64,000 nt of DNA, from assembly GCA_011526045.1 (NCBI GenBank), contig WYBE01000047.1, positions 62,001 through 126,000 of the forward strand. Direction: 5' to 3'. Shown here in pieces: positions 14,185 to 21,800 of this stretch. The translations under genes were made by a program, and so were the position numbers. The notes beneath the pieces were generated by a model. The model searched no databases, was not told where the DNA came from, and was given only the letters and a program-made list of their open reading frames with translations. Numbering within the stretch: position 1 is the first letter of the stretch; the number at the start of each line of letters is the position of its first letter. This DNA comes from Nevskiales bacterium. GTDB lineage: Bacteria; Pseudomonadota; Gammaproteobacteria; Steroidobacterales; GCA-2729495.

Positions 14185-15467
14185 TTACCGGACCTCGTAA
14201 ATCTCGCACAACACGACGCCGGTCATCGGCCGTCCTGCGCTGTCGGGCAGTCCGGAAACCACGACCGTATAGGCGCCCGCCGGAAGTGTCGCGACCATCG
14301 CGCAATCGGCCGAGCCAGGAGCCGGCGGGAATGCGCCCATGCGCGCCATTGCATTCATCATCGCGGGCACCATGCCGGCGCGCGTCGTCGAAGCGCCGCT
14401 TCCCGTCGCCATCATCGGACCGTTGCCCCAGCCGCTGTTGCTCGCCATCGGCCGCGAGTTGCCGTCGTAAAGCATCATGGTAGGACCGGTCATCGCACCG
14501 TTCACGCCCAAGGCGGCGAGCGCCGGCCCATCGCGCGAATCATCACGGTTCCCGGCATCCCCGATGGCCCGGCGTTCATCACGAAACCGGCGATCAGCGT
14601 GTTGGTTCCCGTGCCGACGTTGGCGCGAACCGACATGTTGACGAGACGCGCCGTATTCGCGCCGTTACCGAGCGTCGCGTCGGCATCGTAGCATTCGACC
14701 AGCCCGATGCCGGTCGTGTTGTTGGCGCCGGACATCATCGCGGTGTAGGCGCCGTGCGGGCCGTTCATCATCACCGCCGAGTCCGCCGAACCCATCCCGG
14801 TCGTGAACGCACCGACGGCATTCATCATCCCCTGCGTGGCCGAGCGCATGTCGGCCTGCACGCGCGACGCTCCGGCGCCGGCCGCGCGCGAAGGCGCGTT
14901 TGTCCAGCCCATGTTGCCGCCCATCGGGCTCGATTGACCGTCGTAAATCGCCAGCACCGGATTCGCCAGAACGCCGCTGCTCGACATGCCCATCCCGCCC
15001 AGCGCCGGGCCCATGCCGCGGAACAGGATGTTCTTGTTGGTCGAGCTCGCGTCACCGCGGGAAACGAAACCCGCGATCATCACGTCGCTGCCGCTCCCAA
15101 CCATCGCGCGACCGGAGAAGTTCATCAGCCGCGTGTCACTTGCCATGACCGCGAGCGCGCCCATATCGACGGCCGTCGCGCCACCCGTGCCCGTGACGAC
15201 GACCTGATACGAACCGCGGTCGTCCGCGCCGACCATCGGCAGCACGTAGGACGCGCCAGTCGCTCCCGGAATAGTCGCCCCGTCGAGCTTCCATTGATAT
15301 GTCATCGACGAGCCGGTGGCAGCCACGCTCATGGTCACCGACTGGCCGGGCGTGACGGGTGACGACGGCGCCGCGGCCACGATCGAAACGGTCGGCTGCC
15401 CCAGCGCCACGCGCGGCGCCAAGGCGAGCAATGCGAGAGCGGGAAAAGCGAGGATTTGAGATCTCAT
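14185..15467 (-). pseudogene. Methionine-rich Ig-like repeat surface protein, broken by a one-base frameshift
   Basis: The reading frame starting at 15467 has a signal peptide (MRSQILAFPALALLALAPRVALG), an Ig-like domain (about 25-110) and repeats of the type RLMNFSGRAMVGSGSDVMIAGF...ILFRGMGPALGGMGM, common in Opitutaceae surface proteins. In the second repeat the frame runs MIRAMG then RRSPPWA and stops at 14502. Adding one base near 14525-14529 restores MIRAMGPALAALGVNGAMTGPTMMLYDGNSRPM and joins the frame ending at 14185, giving about 427 aa. Roughly 40 residues are Met, often where relatives have Leu/Ile/Val. The shift may be a real mutation, a sequencing error or recoding. An activator-type promoter element lies upstream at 15506-15560. 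Confidence 0.75.
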
Positions 15468-15855
15468 GACGAGGTAACGCAGCCACTGCGGCCGCTTTGG
15501 TCGCGATTATCGCACAAGTGCCCGGCGCGATTCTCCGCATTTTTGCTCAAAAACGCAGCGTCTATTCGATGCACCCAGCGTCACGATCCGCCCGAGGATG
15601 TCGATCGCCCGCTACTGCCTGCCCGCTCTCCCGGCATTACTCTACGATCGATACGGATTGTAGCGGATCTCTGCCGCGAACGCCGACACCTTGCAGGCCA
15701 GCCACAGCGGCAAGCTGAAGCGCATTCTGTAGAGAAGCCTGAATGCGCGCGGATCGATGATTCGCGATTGGCCGAAATCGATCTGAGCAACGACGATTTT
15801 CATGGGCTCGCGGACAGGAGAGCGGCGAAAACAAAATTCGTGTTGGCGCTTCATG
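15468..15855. other. Intergenic region, weak 53-aa ORF only
   Basis: 388 bp. It contains the leftward promoter element at 15506-15560. On the minus strand 15642-15803 encodes a basic peptide starting MKIVVAQIDFGQSRIIDPRAF; it has no ribosome binding site or recognised relatives, so it is noted but not called as a gene. Confidence 0.5.
15506..15560 (-). promoter_or_regulatory. Activator-type promoter, TGCGGAGAA class
   Basis: On the minus strand: CTGCG (15556-15552), TGCGGAGAA (15539-15531), 16 bp, then TGCGATAAT (15514-15506) as extended -10, about 39 bp before the Met-rich gene. The upstream repeat is less regular (spacing 19 rather than 22 bp) than in the other members. Confidence 0.5.
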
Positions 15856-16821
15856 CTAAGCCGCACACACCAGCGGCGCCTTTGCCGCACTCCGCTCCGG
15901 GCCATGCAATCGTTCGCGGTAGTCGCTCGGCGCCTCGCCGACGATGCGCCGGAAGACGCGGTTGAACTGAGACAGCGATTGAAATCCAGCCGCGAACGCC
16001 GCGTCGCTCACGCGCACGTGCGGGTTCACCAGTTGCTGTTTCACGAGCTCCGTGCGCTCACGTGCGAGGTATTCCATGAAGTTCACGCCCGTCTCGCGCC
16101 GAAACACCTTGCAGAAATACGACGCGCTCATGCCTGCCGTCTGCGCCACGCGCGCCAGCGAAAGTTCTTCCTGCAGATTCTCCGCAATGAACCGCCGCGC
16201 CTTCTCGACTGCCGGCGAGTCCCCGGCCGTTGCCTGGATAACGAGTCGATTGCTCAACACCGCGAGGTGGTCCGCAAATATCTCGAGCAGCCGCAGCACG
16301 GACTCGTAGCGACGTCTCGCGATCACCGGCGTCTGGAAATAGGCCGCCTCCCATCGCTCCACGTCGCCATCGGCCGCGCCCCACGCGATCAACAACCGCA
16401 CCGTGTCCTGAAACCGCGATTTCGACGGCGCGCGCAACATCACCTGGCCCGTCTGCAAATAGCCGACCACGTTTTCGCCAACGCGCACCGGCACGGCGGA
16501 GTCGTTCAAGCCGGCGAAGCACTCGATCGTCTTAGGCTCGCCGGTCACACTTGCCTCGATGCGTTGCTGCACCTGCAAACACGCCGCGCAGGACTTGTTT
16601 CGCGCGGCCATCAGCGCGCAAAACGCGTTCACGCGCTTCGACCCGTGCAGCGGCGGCTGAAACGAACCCGCAGCCCGCATGGCCAACGGCAAACCCGTGC
16701 TTGTCTCAAATGCATCCTGAAAGTCGCGGAAGACTTCCGATTCGCGCAGGTGCGAGACAAACTGCTCGTGCCTCGCCGCCGAAGCGGCGGGCGCCGTCAT
16801 GGACTCGTTGCCCGTATGCAT
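15856..16821 (-). CDS. AraC-family regulator with PocR ligand-binding domain (1)
   Basis: 321 aa. The PocR sensory domain occupies about residues 20-175 (FRDFQDAFETSTGLPLAM; NAFCALMAARNKSCAACLQVQ; VPVRVGENVVGYLQTGQV), with its conserved Cys pair that may bind a cofactor. The AraC double helix-turn-helix is at about 210-305 (LSLARVAQTAGMSASYFCKVFRRETGVNFMEYLARERTELVKQQL, then VSDAAFAAGFQSLSQFNRVFRRIVGEAPSDYR). PocR domains sense small hydrocarbon derivatives or redox signals. Alternative ATG at 16800. A paralogue is encoded at 17350-18243 in the same direction with a small gene between. Confidence 0.85.
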   Translation of the reverse strand: MHTGNESMTAPAASAARHEQFVSHLRESEVFRDFQDAFETSTGLPLAMRAAGSFQPPLHGSKRVNAFCALMAARNKSCAACLQVQQRIEASVTGEPKTIECFAGLNDSAVPVRVGENVVGYLQTGQVMLRAPSKSRFQDTVRLLIAWGAADGDVERWEAAYFQTPVIARRRYESVLRLLEIFADHLAVLSNRLVIQATAGDSPAVEKARRFIAENLQEELSLARVAQTAGMSASYFCKVFRRETGVNFMEYLARERTELVKQQLVNPHVRVSDAAFAAGFQSLSQFNRVFRRIVGEAPSDYRERLHGPERSAAKAPLVCAA

Positions 16822-16846
16822 CGCGCCAGAAGCTATTCCACCGCGG

Positions 16847-17269
16847 CTACGCCGCCTTCACATCCGCCGCATTGCGCGGCAGCTTGGCGTTCGCTCCGCC
16901 GTCTGATGCCGACCCGCGCGTCGCGCGACCACGAGCACCTTCCGCTTTCACCGTGCCGCCGATGTCGCCCACGACTTCGGCTACGATCGTCAGCCCGGAG
17001 CTGTCGCTCGACGCGGATCCCGCGAGGAGCCGATAGAGGACTTTTCGGCGCCCGTCGCGCAGTTCCACGCGACACCGGTCGAACCACACGAAGCAGCCGC
17101 GCCTGCCTTCGATCAGTTGCACCACGCCGCGCTTGATGCGCAGACTCACGCCCTTCGCCCGGCAGCGATGGTGCTCGCCGCGCTGATTCGTAATCGAGAA
17201 CCCGATTTCCGGCAGACTCGCCGCGGCGGCCGGGGGGCTCTTTCCATTGACTCGGGTCGGACGCTTCAT
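16847..17269 (-). CDS. Uncharacterised 140-aa protein
   Basis: Starts at the ATG at 17269. The N-terminal 20 residues are Lys/Arg/Pro-rich. The core (about 22-95) looks like an antiparallel beta domain (EIGFSITNQRGEHHRCRAKGVSLRIKRGVVQLIEGRRGCFVWFDRCRVELRDGRRKVLYRLLAG) and the tail is Ala/Gly-rich and probably disordered. No signal peptide and no recognised family. An activator-type promoter element at 17290-17354 ends about 20 bp before the ATG, which supports it as a real gene. It lies between the two PocR-AraC paralogues. Confidence 0.55.
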   Translation of the reverse strand: MKRPTRVNGKSPPAAAASLPEIGFSITNQRGEHHRCRAKGVSLRIKRGVVQLIEGRRGCFVWFDRCRVELRDGRRKVLYRLLAGSASSDSSGLTIVAEVVGDIGGTVKAEGARGRATRGSASDGGANAKLPRNAADVKAA

Positions 17270-17289
17270 GTCGGCTTGCTCCAGCCGCG

Positions 17290-17354
17290 ATTCTCTCAGA
17301 AACGCAGTTCACGATTCTCCGCACAATGGCGGAAACGCTGCGCATCTTTTCAGG
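17290..17354 (-). promoter_or_regulatory. Activator-type promoter, TGCGGAGAA class
   Basis: On the minus strand: CCTGAAAAGATGCGCAGC (17354-17337), TGCGGAGAA (17323-17315) at 22-bp repeat spacing, 16 bp, then TGAGAGAAT (17298-17290). It overlaps the stop codon of the upstream AraC gene and points at the ORF starting at 17269. Confidence 0.55.
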
Positions 17355-18243
17355 TCGCGCCGGTTCCCGCGCGCCAGGCTCGCGGCGACTCCCCCACGAT
17401 CCGCCGGAAGGTGCGGTTGAACTGCGAGAGCGATTGAAACCCCACGTCGTAAGCCGCCTCGCTGATGCGAAACTGCGGGTTCTGCAGAAGACCCTTCGCC
17501 TTCTCCACGCGCAGCCGCGACACGTAGTCAACGAAGTTCAGGCCCGTCGCCCGCTTGAACATCATGCTGAAATATCCGGCGCTCACATTCACGCGCCTCG
17601 ACACCTCACCGAGCGAAAGCTCCTCGCGGAACCCCTCGTCGATAATCTGCCGCGCGCGGCCCACCGCGCCGTTCTCCGGCGCGGCCCGTTGCAGCGCGAT
17701 CTGGTTGCCGCACGCCGCGAGGTGGCCAGCGAAGATGGTGAGCAACCGCACCATCGACTCGTATTGATCCGGTGCCAGCACCCGAGTCGCATAATACGCC
17801 TCCTCCGCCTGCTTCAGGTCGATTGCGGTCCCCAGCCGCAACAGTTCGCGGGCCGTTTTGCTGAACTGTCGCTGATTCGGCGATTCAACCAGAACCCGCC
17901 CCGTCTGCAAAAACGCGATTACTCGATCGCCCACGCGCACGGGCACCGCCGTCTCGCACAGCCCCGCGAAACACTTCAGCGTTTTCGGCTCGAGCTTCGC
18001 TTCCTCCTCCAGCCGTTTCTGCAACGCGAAACACGCTTCGCACACACGATTCGATCGCGCCATCAACGCACAAAACGTGTTTCCGACCGCCGGCCGCGCC
18101 ATCGAGCCGTTGGGCTGCGATGACTCCGGCGGCTCCAAGCTCAACGGCAACCCCGTCGCCTTCTCAAATGCCGCCTGATAGTCGCGAAACATCGCAGACT
18201 CCGAGAGCACAGACCACAGCGGCGGGCCAGATTCCGAGGACAT
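17350..18243 (-). CDS. AraC-family regulator with PocR ligand-binding domain (2)
   Basis: 297 aa from the ATG at 18243, fixed by AAGGAG 7 nt upstream. The PocR domain is at about 8-165 (FRDYQAAFEKATGLPLSL; NTFCALMARSNRVCEACFALQ; VPVRVGDRVIAFLQTGRV). The AraC helix-turn-helix pair is at about 195-295 (LSLGEVSRRVNVSAGYFSMMFKRATGLNFVDYVSRLRVEKAKGLL; ISEAAYDVGFQSLSQFNRTFRRIVGESPRAWR). Clearly paralogous to 15856-16821, conserved in order and direction. A TGAGGGAT-class promoter ends 10 nt before the ATG, so this copy is placed under the putative alternative sigma factor. Confidence 0.85.
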   Translation of the reverse strand: MSSESGPPLWSVLSESAMFRDYQAAFEKATGLPLSLEPPESSQPNGSMARPAVGNTFCALMARSNRVCEACFALQKRLEEEAKLEPKTLKCFAGLCETAVPVRVGDRVIAFLQTGRVLVESPNQRQFSKTARELLRLGTAIDLKQAEEAYYATRVLAPDQYESMVRLLTIFAGHLAACGNQIALQRAAPENGAVGRARQIIDEGFREELSLGEVSRRVNVSAGYFSMMFKRATGLNFVDYVSRLRVEKAKGLLQNPQFRISEAAYDVGFQSLSQFNRTFRRIVGESPRAWRAGTGAT

Positions 18244-18253
18244 GACTGGCTCC

Positions 18254-18283
18254 TTATACGCGGCGCCGCAGTCCCGTCCCTCA
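18254..18283 (-). promoter_or_regulatory. Promoter TGAGGGAC-N15-CGTATAA
   Basis: -35 TGAGGGAC at 18283-18276, 15-bp spacer, -10 CGTATAA at 18260-18254, directly before the AAGGAG ribosome binding site of the PocR-AraC gene. Confidence 0.7.
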
Positions 18284-18327
18284 ACCGCCGATTGAAAAAT
18301 CCTGAGCATTTCTTGCTCTCGCCGAAA

Positions 18328-18735
18328 TCACGGGCCGTGCGGCCCGTCGTGCCCGCGCACCTCGATCGACCGCGTTGCGTTTGGCAGTCGCACGATCGGC
18401 ACCCGAAAATAGCCGTGTGGCTGTGGCAGGCGTGACGCGCGCGGCAGGCTTCGCGGATAAAAACTCGTTGTGTCCACCATTAGCACACGTCCGAGCGCGT
18501 CGGTGAAAACAAGATCGACGTGACTGTCGGCGGTTGTTTCCGCGCCATGCTGCCGAAAGATGTAGGCCTCGATCGAGAGCTCACCGTCTTTCATGCGCAG
18601 CCGCGGTCGCCAAATCTCGATCGCCGCCGACGGCACTCCCACCAGCACGATATTCGCCGCCTCCGGCGGCAGTGGTGTCAAAGCGCAACCCGCAAGGCCG
18701 AGCGCAGCGAGACCCAGCAGGAGGCGCGGTTTCAT
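18328..18735 (-). CDS. Lipoprotein of a metal-locus family (copy 1 of 4)
   Basis: 135 aa with a lipoprotein signal (MKPRLLLGLAALGLAG-C, Cys16), then an all-beta domain: LPPEAANIVLVGVPSAAIEIWRPRLRMKDGELSIEAYIFRQHGAETTADSHVDLVFTDALGRVL...PHGYFRVPIVRLPNATRSIEVRGHDGPHGP. The core RQxGxxTTAxSHVDxxFxDAxGRxL and the ending VRxHDxxH are shared with proteins at 30496, 32786 and 42626, all of which sit in heavy-metal efflux operons. This copy stands apart from them, driven by a leaderless-type TGAGGGAT promoter. Probably a periplasm-facing lipoprotein of Ig/CopC-like fold; function unknown. Confidence 0.7.
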   Translation of the reverse strand: MKPRLLLGLAALGLAGCALTPLPPEAANIVLVGVPSAAIEIWRPRLRMKDGELSIEAYIFRQHGAETTADSHVDLVFTDALGRVLMVDTTSFYPRSLPRASRLPQPHGYFRVPIVRLPNATRSIEVRGHDGPHGP

Positions 18736-18742
18736 GGTCAAG

Positions 18743-18771
18743 TTAAACGCGGCACCCGACGCGATCCCTCT
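18743..18771 (-). promoter_or_regulatory. Promoter AGAGGGAT-N14-CGTTTAA, leaderless
   Basis: -35 AGAGGGAT at 18771-18764, 14-bp spacer, -10 CGTTTAA at 18749-18743. The ATG at 18735 begins 7 nt after the -10, leaving no room for a ribosome binding site. Confidence 0.7.
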
Positions 18772-18870
18772 ACGCATTTGCGTCGGTCCTCGACACGCCC
18801 TGGCCGAAAGAAAGGCTTCACGCCCAAACACCATTTCGCCAGCTTGTTGAGCAAGGTCCGCCATCCCAGC

Positions 18871-21800
18871 TTGCCCCAACCTTCAACAATTCCGTCCACT
18901 CGCGAGAAAGTGCTCCAATTGCTGCACTACCTCCGCGACTTCGTCGCGTTGAGGAGCGCGGTGGTGCGCGATGTTTTATCCTACGCCGATGAAGGGGACG
19001 TGTTGTGGTTCTCCGACATGCCCCATGATCGAGACTGCACGTCGCCTGCCTGGGGCGGCGGCGAAGAGGACGATTCCTCGAGCTGGCTATGCGTGCGGCA
19101 GCAAATTCTGCCCCCGTTGCCCGAGGTCCCGGCAAGCGTGGAGCCGTGGATCGATGAGGACCAGCTCACGAACACGCACCCCGATCACGAGCCCGCATTG
19201 CGCGCGGTGGCATTTCTGCACCGGCCTGGCAGCGAGGCTCCCGAGGAGCATCGCCTCGCAGATCACGCCGAAGTCGCGGCAGCCTGGGAGCGCTACCTGC
19301 CCAAGTGGCGCGCGTGGCGGGTGGCACGTCGCCGCGTCGAATCGATCCAGCGGATCTACTCCCGCCTGTTTTCAATCTATCAACGTCAGACCAAGCTCGG
19401 AGAGCTCTATGAGCTGGTTGTCGGGCTCGGGCTCCTCCAGTGGCGCCGTCGGACCGGTGATATTCGCCGCCACTGCTTCGTCGTCTCGGCGGAACTGCGC
19501 TTCGATCGCGAGCGCGGCGAGATTCGCCTGCTTTGTCCCGCGGGCGGTGCTCGCCTGCGCCTCGAAGACGAGATGATCGAGATCGCCGACCGCCCGCCGC
19601 GCGAGCACTACGATGCGCTCCAGGCGCATTTGTCCGAGTGGGAGGATGAGCTGTGGTCGGCGGCGCGTTCCGACGGAGCCCTGAAGGAATGGGGCCGAAG
19701 CCTTCACCCGGATGCTCGGTGCGAGCTGCATTTGGAGCGCGGCGAAGGAGAGGGAGACGCACCGTTAATCGACCTCGCTCCCGCGATCATCCTTCGCAAA
19801 CGCGGCGCGCAATCGACAGTGAAGCTCTACGAGGAGATGATCGCGCAGCTCAAAGCGCCGGACGCCGAGCCGAGCTTCGGCTTGACCCGGCTCGTGGAAG
19901 ACATCGACGACGCAAGCGCGTCCGACGGTGGAATCGATCATGCTGCCGTGATCGAAAACACGTTTTCGCCGGCAAATGGACGCATCTATTTTCCCAAGCC
20001 TGCAAATCGCGACCAGCGAGAGATCATTGCGCGATTGCGCCGACACCGCGGAATTCTCGTTCAGGGTCCTCCTGGCACGGGCAAGAGCCACACCATCGCG
20101 AATCTTATTTGCCACCTCCTCGCCGAAGGCAAACGCGTGCTGGTCACCAGTGAGACGCCCCGGGCGCTGCGCGTGCTCAAAGACAAAATTCCGCCGGAGC
20201 TTCAGCCACTGTGCGTGAGTAATCTCGGCGGCGACGCGGATTCGTTCCGCGAACTGGAAAGCTGCGTCAACGGAATCACTCGGCGACACGCCGGCTGGAA
20301 CCGGCGTGCTTACGAGTCGGAGATCGCTGATGCGGAAAGCGAGCTCGATCAGGTGCAGCGAAAAATCGCGGTGCTGGACCGCAAGCTGCATGATCTCAGG
20401 AGGCACGAAACCGAGGAACACGTCACTGCAACCGGCGGTTCTCCGGGCACGCCGTCGGCGCTTGCGCAACACGTCGCGGAGCATGAGTCGCGTTTCAGTT
20501 GGTGTGCGCTCGAGCGCGACGGTCCTGGCACGCCACCTCTGTCGGCCGTAGAATTTGGGCTGCTCGTTTCAGCACTGCGCGAGATCACCGTCGAAGCAGC
20601 TCATGACGCGGCAATGGAGTTGCCCAACGTGGAAGTTCTTCCGGATCGGAACGCGTTCGCCGTCGCCGTGGGCGAAATTGATCGCCACCATAGCGCAGCG
20701 CGCGAAGTCGAAACGTTGCACACGCATCCGGCGTTTCCAGTCTTTCTGCGGAGCGGCACGGAATGGCGGCAGGAACTCCGAGCCCTTCTCGCCACCGTTC
20801 GAGAAAAGCGCACTGAGCTCGCGCGGCGCCCTCACGATTGGCGGCTCACCGCGTTGCGCGACGTTCTTTCGGGTCGCGCCCTGCGCTGGGAAAGAACTCG
20901 AAAAGAAACTGCCACCCTCGCCGGCTCAATCGAGTCCCGGCTCGGAGATCTCGACGCAAGCAAGATCGAGGCGCCCGTCGGATATACCGACGAACGCCTG
21001 CTGCACGACGTCGAGGCCGCCTTGGAACTGCTGCGTGCCGGGAAGCGTTGGGGCATCTTCGGCCTGAAACTCGGGCCACTTGCTCCGTTTCTACACCTCA
21101 AACGCGAATGCCGGCTCAACGGCATTCCCGCCGCAACCGTCACGGTGCTCGAGAAAATGCAGCGCGTCCTCGACGCCACGCTGCGACTTCGGCGCGCGTG
21201 GGCATTGTGGGAGGGCGTGGAGAGCCCGCCGGCCGGCGGCGCTCTGGTGCGCTACGCCGAGTTGGTAGAAGCCGCTCGCACCCTGGATGCAGTATTCGAG
21301 ATCGCGCGCACAGCCACCGAGGCATCGCAGTTTCTCTCTCGCCACCACGCATCAGTTCCAAACTGGCTCAACGACGATGAAACCGAGCTTCTGCGCGTGC
21401 TGGACGCCGCGGAGCGCACCGCGTCGCTGCGCGAAGCAGAACAGAAACTGGAAGACAGCGCCGAGGCCCTGCGGGGGATAGTCGGTCCGCGCGTTCACCC
21501 GGTGATCGAGTGCTTGCGCACGGCGCTGCGTGCGCGCGACGTGTCGCAATGGGCGGCAGCGGTCGAAGAAGTCGCACGACTGCACAACATCCGCGTCCGA
21601 CTGAAGTATCGAGATGAACTCTTGGAACGCTTGCGAATGGCAGCACCGCGGCTCGCCGGGGCGCTCCAGCGCGCATTCGCGGAAGAGGTGTGGACAACGA
21701 GAGCACCGGATTTTCCCGCAGCATGGACCTGGGCGCGAACCGATCACTGGCTTCAAGAGCGCACGACCCCGGGGTTGATCGCTAATATCGAGGCCGAGCG

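Noticed and set aside
15642-15803. 53-aa minus-strand ORF MKIVVAQIDFGQ...
   Set aside because: No ribosome binding site, no relatives recognised; left as a note in the intergenic entry.
18520-18870. N-terminal extension of the giant helicase
   Set aside because: Antisense to the lipoprotein gene and covering its promoter; residues are not protein-like before about 18871.
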